This document shows positions 1-14,695 of a DNA stretch of 64,000 bases, piece after piece. The notes under the pieces are model-generated. The model did not search any database and was not told where the DNA came from. It was given only the letters and a program-made list of their open reading frames with translations. Position numbers and translations under genes: made by a program. The DNA is from Marthasterias glacialis (lineage: Eukaryota > Echinodermata > Asteroidea > Forcipulatida > Asteriidae): assembly GCA_911728455.2 (NCBI GenBank), contig OU452239.1:11886328-11950327 (forward strand), given 5' to 3'. Every line of letters starts with the position of its first letter. Position 1 is the first letter of the stretch.

Positions 1-2000
1 ATATTCACATACAACGTTTAAACTGTATTTAGCTTTAAAGGGTCTGTGTACGTTTGGTAATGACTCTGAAAATTTATGGCAATAATAACTCACTTGGTAA
101 GAAGCACAGCAGCTTTGGATATTATAAATGCATTTTGAGAAACGTTTCACTTCGAAGTACTGTGATATGGAAAATCACATCACTTTTTATCCTCCAAAAA
201 TTTGAATCTGAGAAGCACTATGGCCGTAACGCTTCTCAGAATGTGTATTCCAATGACGGATACTTCTTCTGCGTGAACACAACCGCTCCAGATTTTTGGT
301 GGTATCTCAAAAAAGCTGCCACCTTTTGAACTGAAATTTACACAGGTTAGTTTTATGGCACATATCTACAATTACATGTATATAGCATTAAGGCAAATGT
401 ACGGTTCCAAAAACCAAAGGTATACTTTGCCTTTAACAAGACAATTACTACTCTTATCATCTTATAGGTCTGGAATCACAGATAAACCATGGCCTCATGG
501 CCCTAGTCTTGGCCTCCTCTTTAGAACTTTCCCAAAGACTTTAAGATGTTCTAATGCAAGGTGCTCTTTGCAAAATGAAAATGGCTGAACCCTTCCAAAG
601 ACGAAAGTTTCTGGGGTTGGAGTTAAAAACTTTTCTTGACTGTAATGAGGTTTTCTCAGTTGCCAAAAAAATAACACCCTGCTGTACAATTGTGGTAGCT
701 TCACCTACATGTATGCCAAGCTATAGTGTTGAGCGTCATACCCATGTAGTTGACTTGATCACTTTACCCACAAGTACAACACAAACAGTTCAATCTAAAT
801 CATAGTGTTGGCAAGCATCTATCAGGAAACTTCACACCAACTGAAATACCCGAAAACACATGAAACCCATTAATTTTCTTCACAATAAGTGTACTTGGGA
901 TTCTTTTTTGTGCTACATTCATGTTTACAATGATACATGGGACCAACAACTTTAAGTCCCATCAGGAGGAAGAAGCAAAAAAAAATAATTTTTTTTAACT
1001 AAGTGTCTTGCTCCAAAAGGTTAGTTGCTCAAAAGTCAAGCTGCATTATTGGTGTAATCTAAAAGCATTTTTCACGATAATATGATCTTGTTCGAAGCCC
1101 TAAGTGAAGGGGCACGTTTTTTTTTACTTCGAACACTCATTACCATCTGAGACCAGTGCGCTCAAACTTCCGCTCACCTTTCAGCATGTTCAGACGCAAA
1201 GTTTTGAGCAGACAACGAGTGTTCAAAATAACAAATCCACCTCTTGAACAAGATGGCGCATTACTGTGAAAGTGATTAAATACTGCTCCCCAATTTCACG
1301 TTTTGTTGTTGTCCTTCAGGTGTGCTAAATGTGACACTGCTGGACATCCCTTGTTTAAAATCCTCCTTAAAATTATCTTCTTTTTATACTTTTAGTGGCC
1401 AGTGTCACTGCGGCTTTATATTATAATAATGTTTATTAAAAGAAAGCTGAATCAGGCAAAGTATCAACTGCCTTTTTCAGTTAGCTTATTTGGGTAAATG
1501 GTACTGTAAGAGTTAACATAAGAAAGGCCTAACGTTTTTTATCAAACATTACAAAAGAACATTCATTTTAATTTAAGTTAAACAGTGATCTCTCAAAAAA
1601 GTCAACAGTCATCCATTTGTCACTGAGACTGAGAGAAGTACATGTAGTGTTTAATGTTTTAGCGTCACTTTTCAGTTACTCAGAAACTAAAACTAAAAGC
1701 GAAAGTCAGACAGTAACGTTATGTGTCACTGTCATACATGTCATACATGTCATAGTATCACTATCACTGTCACTTGTCGGTGAGTGTCAGTGTCACTTGT
1801 CAACTCAGTCAGGAAGCTATTTCATGCATTTATTAGTTTTTATTACCGCACGAATTATTTATTTGACTTTGAGTTCAACTTCAACGAACAACTGAACAGG
1901 TTGCGATGATTAAAAGAGTGCAAAAGAGTAAAGATTACAAAAATCATAACAAAAACTCATAGCTAAGAGGGAAAAACAAACAAAAAATACCAAGTCCCAT
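1..2000. other. Intergenic DNA, no recognisable gene
   Basis: Only short open frames without domain signatures occur here. At 1617-1800 there is low-complexity DNA rich in GTCA, including three direct copies of a TCATACATG-type unit near 1733-1753. Nothing supports an exon on either strand. Confidence 0.5.
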
Positions 2001-2025
2001 TTTATCATAAAATGACAAACCTTAC

Positions 2026-2053
2026 CATTTTTTGTTTCTTTTTCTTCGTCCAT
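2026..2053 (-). CDS. Possible first coding exon of a minus-strand gene (weak)
   Basis: On the minus strand an ATG in good context (AAGATGG) opens a very acidic/basic N-terminus (MDEEKETKN) that runs straight into a consensus donor (GTAAGG) after 28 nt, leaving phase 1. The 200 bp upstream of it (toward 2250) is richer in CpG than its surroundings. No following exon was found between here and the left edge, so the product is unknown. It may be chance. A plus-strand frame over the same bases starts with a hydrophobic stretch, but I see no reason to prefer it. Confidence 0.2.
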
Positions 2054-2723
2054 CTTGCTGTTTCCTGCAACATTTCCTATCGCCAAAGCAACGGGCCTTC
2101 GTATACACTGGTACCCGTTAATCCACACGTAAAGTTAACAACATCACAGTGCGGAACCAGCGTATCGTTGCTAGGCTTGCCAAGTAACTCTGGTACCCAA
2201 CGCCATTTCGAATGTTTTTAATGACGAAACATAAACGCCACTGACTATTATACTCGAATAAATCGTCCCCAAATCGCTAAAGCATGTTAAAAATGCATGA
2301 GTGCTGAATTTGTCCAACTTGATGTATTTTTGTTGCCCATTCCCGGGCCGAGTTTTGTTAAAAAAATTAACAAATAAATAACTAAAAAATCGCCTAATCA
2401 ATTCAATGATTTAATGAAGACAGAAGAGCGTATAATCATCTTAAAGAACATTGTAAGCAGCCTCATGGAAGCACGCCCTCTGTCGGTTTTATCGGCTATT
2501 GTTTTACGGGTGACAGTGAGAAATTATTTTGGCCCCATTGTGACGACCCCGGCTTTTTTCTCTTCCATCACTTCCCCTAAACAATTATTTCACTTTTTAC
2601 GCTTTGGCTTTGCAAAACAGTCACTTGTAAGATTTTTTAACAAATGTCCTAGGCCTATTATGATTCTTAACAATTTATTCGTTGTATCACCAGAAGATTA
2701 TTAAAAAAAAAAATAATCAAACA

Positions 2724-2926
2724 TCCAATGTGGGAGGAGGGGGGAGGGGGCTGGGGGCACGTGCTCCCCATAAATTCTCAGTGATCCCCAGGTGCCCCCC
2801 CCCGAGAAAATCTGAAGACATGTAATTCATTAAAAAGACATAGACCCTGCCCCCCCCCCCCAATGAAAAGCAATATGCCTCCCCCGGCCCCCATTAAAAA
2901 AAATACTGGCTAAGCCACTGCTCCCG
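2724..2926 (-). repeat. G-rich dispersed element with CAGTGGCTTAGCC end
   Basis: Read on the minus strand, the segment begins CAGTGGCTTAGCCAG and contains runs of G and the core GGGGGCACGTGCTCC/CCCC. Related G-rich segments with a CACGTG core lie at 27139-27345, 29276-29330 (and in each later cassette) and 60795-60930. This pattern fits a non-autonomous DNA transposon family. Target-site duplications were not found for this copy. Confidence 0.5.
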
Positions 2927-2959
2927 AACCCAAGCCGATATCCAGCCAGTAGGCTTATA

Positions 2960-3582
2960 GGCCCCCATTTTAGGGAGTGCTTGTCCCGGTTAACTTCCCA
3001 CAGCGTGTGGCACACAATCAGTAACCCAAAACCACTCAGAACAAAACCGCATCACTTCCACGCCAACACGCTAAACCAAAACAAGTCGGCTGTGACGTTG
3101 CAAAATTAATGGTACAGACATAACACAGTCATTAATCAAGTACATGTATTCAGTAATAACTTGTGAGGGCCTCATGTGGCTTGGCACTTGCTTGAGCTGT
3201 TTAGAGTGTTACACATTGTCAGTCTCCGGCAGGAAAGCCCCCCCCCCCCCTCCTGCTTTACTTCGCCGGCTGCAGACCATCAATAAAAGGAATTTGGCAT
3301 ATTAAATGTAATCTTGTTATTATTATTATTTGTTTATTATTTATATATTATTTACTGCCCATTTAGCCATTTGGTATACTTTTTACTAGGCATCATTTGT
3401 CTATTACTTGTTAACAAATAATAAATAAAAGACAAATACATTATTATTACTATTTTTAATATTAATGGTTTATTGAATGCAATGGTGGCTAAAAGCCAAA
3501 TGGTACAACTACATGCAATTTTAATAAACAAAATATTATTTATACATAAAAAGTTAAAGCATTAAAATAAAGCCAAATTCTC
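2960..3582. other. Intergenic DNA, AT-rich, poly-C tract
   Basis: There is a C homopolymer at about 3238-3251. It is followed by very AT-rich DNA with TTATTA runs and an imperfect inverted pair (GCCATTTGGTA near 3367 and GCCAAATGGTA near 3497). No coding signal was seen. Confidence 0.5.
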
Positions 3583-3710
3583 AATGGGAGACTTTTGAGA
3601 CGATAGCGAGCGTCCCGCAGACCGGTCCTTTTCCATTGTTCTCAGCTATGAAAACAATGGAAAAGGACCGGTCTGTGGGACGCCCGCTATCGTCTCAAAA
3701 GTCTCCCATT
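3583..3710. mobile_element. Foldback (hairpin) element, copy 1
   Basis: This is a near-perfect 128 bp palindrome. The left arm begins AATGGGAGACTTTTGAGACG and the right arm ends CGTCTCAAAAGTCTCCCATT, with arms of about 57 bp that differ at a few bases and a loop of about 12 nt. A second, more diverged copy lies at 61132-61258. Two copies of one hairpin 57 kb apart indicate a mobile foldback/MITE family; the parent transposase is unknown and no clear target duplication was seen. Confidence 0.75.
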
Positions 3711-4911
3711 TGAATTGGGTACAACCAAATGTGTAAAACACCCGGGCCCTAAATAAATAAAATTTGTCTCAAATTATAAACAAATACGACGACGATGCAC
3801 CAATGGAGTACCATGGCACGCAACATTTTCCCAGGGTCCTTCTGCTGGCCTTGGACCCTAAAGTCTGACCTGACAGCTCATAGGCACCCAGTAAAAAAAA
3901 ACCTTTATAAATAATTGTAAAGCGCATCGAGGGATCTGTTATCCATAATGCCCTATTTATAAATGCTGTTATTATCCGCCCTTTTACTAGCCTTCGTCGA
4001 CGTCTTTGTGGCTTATTAGAAAGGTCTGTAGCCGAGAATCCACTGAAGCAAAGCCAAAGCCAGCGCACACACGAGTGGCGAAGCCACGAGGGCCTTTTCA
4101 ACTTCAATGTTTTTCTTTCTGTCTCGATTTTTGCTACCCTCACGGTTTAGAAAAATGCCCAGCCAATCAGAAGCGATGGGGGTAGCATGCATTAACTCAT
4201 CCGCATTGTGATTGGAAACTTTTCAGCGCTTTTCTTACTTGCGTAAATATTTGAATAATGTTTATGTTTGAAAATCCATGAATAATTCAACAAGACAAAA
4301 AAAAAAAAAAAAAAAAAAACGCCATTCGATCGTGCTCACTGACTTGTATTGGTCTTGGTGGCTACATAGCTTTCTAAGCCACGAAGGCCTTGACGAAAGG
4401 CGGATCGGACAATAAACCCCAAAATGATTAATTGGAAACTTAAGCACACAAGAGTAAACTAACAAAATGGATAGTCTCTTTATTCTCTCTAAAACTAATT
4501 GTGTCCGATTCAATGATTTGGAGCTTCATACGGGATTTTTTCTTTTTCATTGCCTCTCAGTCAAACCCCTCAATTAGTAGATTATCATTTAAAATAAATT
4601 AGGTCACCTGCATTATTTTAAGCTTTGAGATCACTGCACATTTTTGACTTGGAAACTAGCCCTAAAGTTTGCGCCCCCCTATTTTAAAATCTTGGACCCG
4701 TCCCAGCGGAGGTTTGAAGCTAGAGTTTCCCTCATCCGGCCAGATGAGCCACCTTGTCGGGCAAACAAGGCCCATAATAATGTCTCACACAACTGATTTC
4801 GCGGTGCAAGATACGCTCCTTTCGCCACTTCACCTGTTAGTGCGAAGGCCTGGGGTTGGACTTGTTGACAAAGTCTCTTTCAGGTGCACATCTCTGGGAA
4901 ATTTGCGGTCT
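3711..4911. other. Repeat-derived intergenic DNA, no gene recognised
   Basis: A 124-codon minus-strand open frame at 3769-4143 is rich in Arg/Lys in one short stretch but shows no domain. The phrase CCACGAGGGCC/CCACGAAGGCC recurs at 4081 and 4379, suggesting repeat DNA. An A-homopolymer of more than 20 lies at 4298-4319. No splice-bounded exon is evident. Confidence 0.4.
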
Positions 4912-5260
4912 TTTTTATTTATTTATTATTATTTTTTAAATGTAATTCACCCATTACAAGGCCCAAAGGCCAATTAAGTTGTGGCTATACTTTTTGAAGG
5001 GGTAGAAACCTGCCCCAATGCGCAGAAACAAGACATGTCGAGATTCAAACGCAAGTCTCTTCACAGCTCAGCTATGAACAGGGAGGGGTAAACGAATCCG
5101 TTGCGAGACAAACATAACTGCCTCTTTTCCTATATGAAGCAATTATAGTTAAGTGTCTTGCTCAAGGACACAAGTGTCTCGACCGAGATTCGAACTCACA
5201 TCATGTTGACTTGGTCATGGGAGCTTAACGTCATTGCGATGCCCGTGACCTTGACAAACA
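4912..5260 (-). mobile_element. tRNA-derived SINE
   Basis: On the minus strand the segment carries a B-box-like GAGTTCGAATC followed by the phrase GTGTCCTTGAGCAAGACACTT, familiar from animal tRNA-derived SINEs. It ends near 4912 in a tail of (AATAA/AAATA) units after GGCCTTTGGGCCTTG. Orientation, pol-III-type box and tail together support a SINE of about 350 bp. The 5' end is approximate. Confidence 0.65.
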
Positions 5261-6979
5261 TTTAGGAAGCGACACAGAACATTGATTTCACTTTTAAAAA
5301 GATGTTTACCGGTTAGCATAATGTCGTTTTACTTTAGCAGAACATATTTGTATGCGATTCATAATTAAAAACGATCAAAACAGTTTGACGACCAACGCCC
5401 AATGTCATGGCTCGGCCTTCCCCGGAATTCTGCGGCTTACAGCCCATAGATTAACACGCTCAGGTAGAGAGGCCGCCGCAGGCACATTATTTCTGGAAGC
5501 ATCCAGCACCGTAGAAACGGGCACTGCTTACGGAACCACTGTAAAAAAAATGGACAAACAAAAATGGTTTATTTCCCAGCAATGGTAGATATATATCAAT
5601 AGGTTACACAGTTGTTCTGCGGTTGCCAAATGCTGTATAACTTTTCTAATACATGAAGGTTGTGTGAAATACTGACAAATTCTTCGAGTAATGACCTTAA
5701 CCCGACACCGTCTGTACAATGGCAGTGGTTGTGAAATAGAAATTGTGGTAAAGGGTCATTTTTGTAAGTAGAAAACGTGTGCTTACGGGCTTGATGAAAT
5801 TGACTCTATCAAGTTTAATGATCAGCCTAGCCCCATAAATGTTCTGGACACGAAGAAAGAGACAATAATTAAAACCCACAAGATGTTTTTTGGGTCGTCC
5901 TAGTCAGAAGAAAATAGTGAAAAAACAGTGAACACTTTTCAACACGTAAACACATTGTCTTACAACCGAAATTAAAATCGGGGTCTTCAAATTTTCAGAC
6001 AATATTTCAGACAGAAATATTTCTATCAAAGATTGGTACTAGTTTGAACTTCATGATCAGCAGTAAGTTTTCAGACTGATACTAATACAAAAAAATGTTT
6101 TTTTGTCATGAATACCAATCCTGTATCCTACCTTTATGAATGTTTTTATTGGCATGAAACGGGATTGGATTTGTATGATAAATACAAAGAGGTATATTAT
6201 CCCTTTGATTTACCCTATAAAGTAGCAAATTTTAGTAAAGTGCGACTTTTTGCAAAGCTTGGGATGTCACCAACCCGTCGTGTTTTCGAGTCTTCAATCT
6301 CCGAGTCCGAGTCCGAGTACGAGTCATCGGTGCCGAGTCGGAGGAAGTCCAGGGTGGAGTCCCCTGACATTTGGAATCTAGAGTCTTGACTTTACTTGGC
6401 TTGTTGTTGTGTGTATTTTTTTCTTCGATTTTGAATTGTTTTTAATGTTATTGCTGTTATTGTTGTTTTGTGGGGGTGTTGGAGTGTTTTTTTTGTTTTT
6501 GTTTTTTTTGTTTTGTTGGGGTGTGGGGGAGGGGGTTGGGTCTGCATCGTGGTTTCTTTCCCTGCTTTTCTCCTTTATGAAGCCCGCCCCGCACCAAAGC
6601 CTTACAGTTTCCCTCGTACAGCTAAAACTTTCTCTTCATTATCACCTGTTCTTCTTTGCAAGTGCTTTGTGTGTTCCCTCAACAGATTCTCTGCCATCAA
6701 CCATTTTTTTTCACGTGCAGTCTTTTACAATCAGTGATGTGCAACATTAGTTTATGTAGACATGCTGAACTAACTTGTTATCTCTCTGAAACTTGACTGA
6801 ATTAGTCTTTCGAATATAGCCCAGTTATAATTTGTTTCTGTTCAATAAACCAAGTTGAACTGTTCCACGAACATACAAGGAAGACCAACTTCTCATAAAT
6901 TTCGTTTTCAATTCCACTAAGGTATATTTAATATCCCCTCTGATTGTAATGTAATGCTGATAAATTTCCCCCTTCCGGC

Positions 6980-7015
<36 letters not shown>

Positions 7016-7385
7016 TGTTATTTTTTTATGTACATTTTAGTCAACCAAAACGTATTTCAATGTACCTTTTCGCATCACTGTGGTTCTGAAAATGCATGAA
7101 TAGTGTGTAAATGTGCCATTGTGATCACACTGGGCGTTTCTCGAATAACCTATGTGAACTCTATTGTGTGGTTATTCTAGGGGTTTTTGTTGGGAGAAAG
7201 TGTAAACGTTTCACCTACTCTGTGCACCCAAGCAAAAACAGTATGATAATTTCTTTTTCTAAGTTTTAGAGCGAACCACCTGGGGTCCGATTACTAAATA
7301 ATTTGTACATTTTCTTTGTAAAATTATGTAAGGAAAATATATATATATATTTTAACAATTATTGCTACCTTGTTTACATCATCTG
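5261..7385. other. Intergenic DNA with repeat fragments
   Basis: No supported gene. A 93-codon frame at 6108-6389 ends in Ser/Glu-rich residues encoded by tandem GAGTCC units and is judged low complexity. T/G-rich sequence fills 6410-6560. An A run of about 30 lies near 6982-7012. The part from about 7000 to 7370 matches 14260-14640 (shared TGTGTAAATGTGCC and GGGCGTTTCTCGAATAACCT), so it is a dispersed repeat or a duplicated flank. Confidence 0.45.
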
Positions 7386-7455
7386 TGCCGGATGTATATT
7401 TATATTATTTATATAACTTAGCTTTCGATCCAAACTGGACCTTCTTCAGAGGCAA
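7386..7455 (-). ncRNA. Hammerhead-ribozyme-like core (degenerate)
   Basis: On the minus strand CTGAAGA (matching the CUGANGA core) is followed by GGTCC, a five-base loop, GGATC and then GAAA, so stem II can form with one G-U pair. An ATC near 7393 could be the cleavage triplet. GGCA/TGCC flanks would give a short stem I after one mismatch. Similar cores are known from Penelope-like retroelement ends and retrozymes. Stem III is long and AT-rich and its closing base is imperfect, so self-cleavage is doubtful. Confidence 0.35.
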
Positions 7456-7589
7456 AAACAAGGACAAACATAAAAACGGATCCATTTATAGGAACAAAGG
7501 GGGTGTAAAATTGTGGGGAAGGAATCCAGAATAGGCGGGAAAATGATATAAAATAAAAGTGAATGCATTATGGACAAAGGGATTGTCCA

Positions 7590-7590
7590 T

Positions 7591-7679
<89 letters not shown>
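7590..7679. repeat. (GATA)n microsatellite, short array
   Basis: About 22 uninterrupted ATAG/GATA units. It lies immediately upstream of the LINE remnant, with the much larger GATA array on the other side. Confidence 0.95.
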
Positions 7680-7689
7680 AACAATAGAC

Positions 7690-8727
7690 TGATCACTTTT
7701 AAAGAACTGGCCCGGAAAAATGTAAAATTAATCCCATAAATGCTGGTCGTATTTTTAAACGTCTTGAACAAAACATTAATCCGGACTTGTTTAAAGAGAC
7801 CCGTTGTGGGCCCTGCAATCACCCTAGCAGGTGGCTGTATTTTCAAATTGATCAAGGGGAAGAGCCTTTTTTGACTTTTTCTAAGCTTTCCACTAAAATC
7901 GTGTATAAAACCCTCGTGGCTAGAAAATTGGTCATCCCAAAGGCCCAAGCAAAATGGGCTCAGATTCTTAACCTTCCTGGCGATTTTAACTGGTCTCATG
8001 TTTGGGGAAAACTTCACAAAAACAATTTGTTGGATGCCAAAGATAAAGATGTAATTTTTAGACTTTATCATAGAATCCTTCCTACCCGGGACAAACTGTT
8101 TCGTATGAAAATCGCGGATATTGCAGTGTGTCCTCTTTGTAATTCGGCCATTGAAACTATTGAACATTTGTTTTTATACTGTAGTAATATTATTGAACCC
8201 TGGTTATATGTTGAGCATTTGATTAGACAACAAGTTGGCTGTCGTTTGTTTTCTCTTAATGATTGCACTAGAATTTTAAGCACCAATTTGTCTTTTGTTT
8301 CTACGATCATTGTTGTTATGATGAAAAGGGTCATATGGAGAGGTCGATGTGATTTGGTTTTTAACGAAGACAAAAAGCGTACCCAAATCAACCTTATTCA
8401 ATGCTTTCAACAAGCACTTAAGCATTTCTTGTTTTTGGAAAAACACAGGCTCAAAACATCGGATTTTTTAAATTTTATCAATTTCTGTGTGTAGTTCAGG
8501 AAGACAGATTGATGTTTAAGTTTTAATGTGTTGTTGTTGTTGTTGTTGTGTTTTTTTTGTGACTACGTCACGTTAATTGTTTTTGTGTACATATTTGTAT
8601 ATACATTTATTTGTGTTGTGTTTCTTTTCACTAAATGTATATGCTATTCAATAGCATAAATTGTTGTACATATTTGTGGATTTTTGTTGAATAAACGGAG
8701 TAGTCATAACTCCATTTGAGAAAAAAA
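7690..8727 (+). pseudogene. LINE ORF2 C-terminal fragment and 3' UTR (L1/Tx1-like)
   Basis: An open frame from about 7787 to 8494 (stop TAG) encodes the end of a non-LTR retrotransposon polyprotein. Visible features are a WGKLHKNNLL helix, LYHRILPTRDKL, and a zinc-binding CPLC followed after an ETIEH motif by HLFLYC, the reverse-transcriptase zinc-binding pattern seen at the end of L1/Tx1-type ORF2. The upstream part is interrupted (a stop at about 7736 with continued similarity in another frame), and no endonuclease or polymerase domain is present, so the copy is 5'-truncated. The 3' UTR runs to about 8727 and passes directly into the GATA array. Two more copies of the last 180 bp of this UTR lie at 10000-10180 and 11454-11634. 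Confidence 0.7.
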
Positions 8728-8732
8728 GATAA

Positions 8733-8823
<91 letters not shown>

Positions 8824-8824
8824 T

Positions 8825-8951
<127 letters not shown>

Positions 8952-8952
8952 T

Positions 8953-9020
<68 letters not shown>

Positions 9021-9024
9021 ATAT

Positions 9025-9236
<212 letters not shown>

Positions 9237-9724
9237 GTAGATAGATAGATAGATAGATAGAAAGATAGATAGATAGATAGATAGGTAGGTAGGTAGGTAG
9301 GTAGGTAGGTAGGTAGGTAGGTAGGTAGGTAGGTAGGTAGGTAGGTAGGTAGGTAGGTAGGTAGGTAGGTAGGTAGGTAGGTAGGTAGGTAGGTAGGTAG
9401 GTAGGTAGGTAGGTAGGTAGGTAGGTAGGTAGGTAGGTAGGTAGGTAGGTAGGTAGGTAGGTAGGTAGGTAGGTAGGTAGGTAGGTAGGTAGGTAGGTAG
9501 GTAGGTAGGTAGGTAGGTAGGTAGGTAGGTAGGTAGGTAGGTAGGTAGGTAGGTAGGTAGGTAGGTAGGTAGGTAGGTAGGTAGGTAGGTAGGTAGGTAG
9601 GTAGGTAGGTAGGTAGGTAGGTAGGTAGGTAGGTAGGTAGGTAGGTAGGTAGGTAGGTAGGTAGGTAGGTAGGTAGGTAGGTAGGTAGGTAGGTAGGTAG
9701 GTAGGTAGGTAGGTAGGTAGGTAG

Positions 9725-10335
<611 letters not shown>

Positions 10336-10524
10336 GTAGGTAGGTAGGTAGGTAGGTAGGTAGGTAGGTAGGTAGGTAGGTAGGTAGGTAGGTAGGTAGG
10401 TAGGTAGGTAGGTAGGTAGGTAGGTAGGTAGGTAGGTAGGTAGGTAGGTAGGTAGGTAGGTAGGTAGGTAGGTAGGTAGGTAGGTAGGTAGGTAGGTAGG
10501 TAGGTAGGTAGGTAGGTAGGTAGG

Positions 10525-10583
<59 letters not shown>

Positions 10584-10764
10584 GTAGGTAGGTAGGTAGG
10601 TAGGTAGGTAGGTAGGTAGGTAGGTAGGTAGGTAGGTAGGTAGGTAGGTAGGTAGGTAGGTAGGTAGGTAGGTAGGTAGGTAGGTAGGTAGGTAGGTAGG
10701 TAGGTAGGTAGGTAGGTAGGTAGGTAGGTAGGTAGGTAGGTAGGTAGGTAGGTAGGTAGGTAGG

Positions 10765-10915
<151 letters not shown>

Positions 10916-10931
10916 GTAGGTAGGTAGGTAG

Positions 10932-11056
10932 GTGGGTGGGTGGGTGGGTGGGTGGGTGGGTGGGTGGGTGGGTGGGTGGGTGGGTGGGTGGGTGGGTGGG
11001 TGGATGGGTGGGTGGGTGGGTGGGTGGGTGGGTGGGTGGGTGGGTGGGTGGGTGGG
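10932..11056. repeat. (GGGT)n block, G-quadruplex prone, copy 1
   Basis: About 30 GGGT units with a single GGAT variant near 11001. The plus strand meets the G3-loop pattern for quadruplex formation many times over. Bounded on both sides by GGTA units. Confidence 0.85.
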
Positions 11057-11344
11057 TAGGTAGGTAGGTAGGTAGGTAGGTAGGTAGGTAGGTAGGTAGG
11101 TAGGTAGGTAGGTAGGTAGGTAGGTAGGTAGGTAGGTAGGTAGGTAGGTAGGTAGGTAGGTAGGTAGGTAGGTAGGTAGGTAGGTAGGTAGGTAGGTAGG
11201 TAGGTAGGTAGGTAGGTAGGTAGGTAGGTAGGTAGGTAGGTAGGTAGGTAGGTAGGTAGGTAGGTAGGTAGGTAGGTAGGTAGGTAGGTAGGTAGGTAGG
11301 TAGGTAGGTAGGTAGGTAGGTAGGTAGGTAGGTAGGTAGGTAGG

Positions 11345-11785
<441 letters not shown>

Positions 11786-11974
11786 GTAGGTAGGTAGGTA
11801 GGTAGGTAGGTAGGTAGGTAGGTAGGTAGGTAGGTAGGTAGGTAGGTAGGTAGGTAGGTAGGTAGGTAGGTAGGTAGGTAGGTAGGTAGGTAGGTAGGTA
11901 GGTAGGTAGGTAGGTAGGTAGGTAGGTAGGTAGGTAGGTAGGTAGGTAGGTAGGTAGGTAGGTAGGTAGGTAGG

Positions 11975-12033
<59 letters not shown>

Positions 12034-12214
12034 GTAGGTAGGTAGGTAGGTAGGTAGGTAGGTAGGTAGGTAGGTAGGTAGGTAGGTAGGTAGGTAGGTA
12101 GGTAGGTAGGTAGGTAGGTAGGTAGGTAGGTAGGTAGGTAGGTAGGTAGGTAGGTAGGTAGGTAGGTAGGTAGGTAGGTAGGTAGGTAGGTAGGTAGGTA
12201 GGTAGGTAGGTAGG

Positions 12215-12365
<151 letters not shown>

Positions 12366-12382
12366 GTAGGTAGGTAGGTAGG

Positions 12383-12504
12383 TGGGTGGGTGGGTGGGTG
12401 GGTGGGTGGGTGGGTGGGTGGGTGGGTGGGGTGGGTGGGTGGGTGGGTGGGTGGATGGGTGGGTGGGTGGGTGGGTGGGTGGGTGGGTGGGTGGGTGGGT
12501 GGGT
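12383..12504. repeat. (GGGT)n block, G-quadruplex prone, copy 2
   Basis: Duplicate of the block at 10932-11056 with the same single GGAT variant. It carries one extra G near 12430 that shifts the register, showing slight divergence after duplication. Confidence 0.85.
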
Positions 12505-12787
12505 AGGTAGGTAGGTAGGTAGGTAGGTAGGTAGGTAGGTAGGTAGGTAGGTAGGTAGGTAGGTAGGTAGGTAGGTAGGTAGGTAGGTAGGTAGGTAGGT
12601 AGGTAGGTAGGTAGGTAGGTAGGTAGGTAGGTAGGTAGGTAGGTAGGTAGGTAGGTAGGTAGGTAGGTAGGTAGGTAGGTAGGTAGGTAGGTAGGTAGGT
12701 AGGTAGGTAGGTAGGTAGGTAGGTAGGTAGGTAGGTAGGTAGGTAGGTAGGTAGGTAGGTAGGTAGGTAGGTAGGTAGGTAGGTAGG

Positions 12788-13648
<861 letters not shown>

Positions 13649-13745
13649 GTAGGTAGGTAGGTAGGTAGGTAGGTAGGTAGGTAGGTAGGTAGGTAGGTAG
13701 GTAGGTAGGTAGGTAGGTAGGTAGGTAGGTAGGTAGGTAGGTAGG

Positions 13746-13800
<55 letters not shown>

Positions 13801-13985
13801 GTAGGTAGGTAGGTAGGTAGGTAGGTAGGTAGGTAGGTAGGTAGGTAGGTAGGTAGGTAGGTAGGTAGGTAGGTAGGTAGGTAGGTAGGTAGGTAGGTAG
13901 GTAGGTAGGTAGGTAGGTAGGTAGGTAGGTAGGTAGGTAGGTAGGTAGGTAGGTAGGTAGGTAGGTAGGTAGGTAGGTAGGTAGG

Positions 13986-14145
<160 letters not shown>

Positions 14146-14695
14146 CTGTATTTACAGTTTTACAAATATTCTAGAGCGCCAAAGGCGCAAGATGGGGAAC
14201 TATGTCTCTGTGAAATCCCACTGGACGCCATTTTGGTAAGTAACCCTCCATCCTGTATGTTTCCATTCTACGCCTTCGGCCCTCCATAATCTTTGATTTT
14301 GGTCAACAAAAACGTTTGTTATTTTCTTTCCGCAGAAGTTCCATAAGGCTTTCATACTGTGTAAATGTGCCTTTGTGAACGCATTGGGCGTTTCTCGAAT
14401 AACCTATTTGACCTCTATTTTGAGGGGTATTGTCAGCTACAAGGTTTTACTTTCACCGAACCAGTAATTTATTTTCTTGTGAAATACCCAACTCTTTACA
14501 CCAAAACATAAACAGCGTGTCATAATCTTTTTGTAAATTTCGGAGCAAACCATTTGAAGTTCGATCAATAAATTTGTGCATTTTCTTTGTAAAATTAAGG
14601 GGGAAAAATATATACGTATTAAAATTAAAGAACAAAGAAGAAAGAAAGAAAAAATAAATAAACAATTCTGCGCTTATGGCGCCCCGTAAAGCGTG
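14146..14695. repeat. Dispersed repeat related to 7000-7370
   Basis: From about 14260 the sequence parallels 7000-7370: TGTGTAAATGTGCC, TTGGGCGTTTCTCGAATAACCTAT, and CATTTTCTTTGTAAAATTA near the end. A shorter related piece is at 16960-17020. The two longer copies bracket the LINE and GATA block. Confidence 0.6.

Noticed and set aside
3769-4143. 124-codon minus-strand frame with an Arg-rich patch
   Set aside because: No domain, and it shares short phrases with nearby repeat DNA; treated as repeat-derived.
6108-6389. 93-codon plus-strand frame with Ser/Glu-rich end
   Set aside because: The Ser/Glu part is translated GAGTCC repeats; there is no splice or promoter support.
7568-8167. 199-codon minus-strand frame
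   Set aside because: Ends in a LSIY-type repeat from the GATA microsatellite and is antisense to the LINE frame, which carries the zinc-binding motif.
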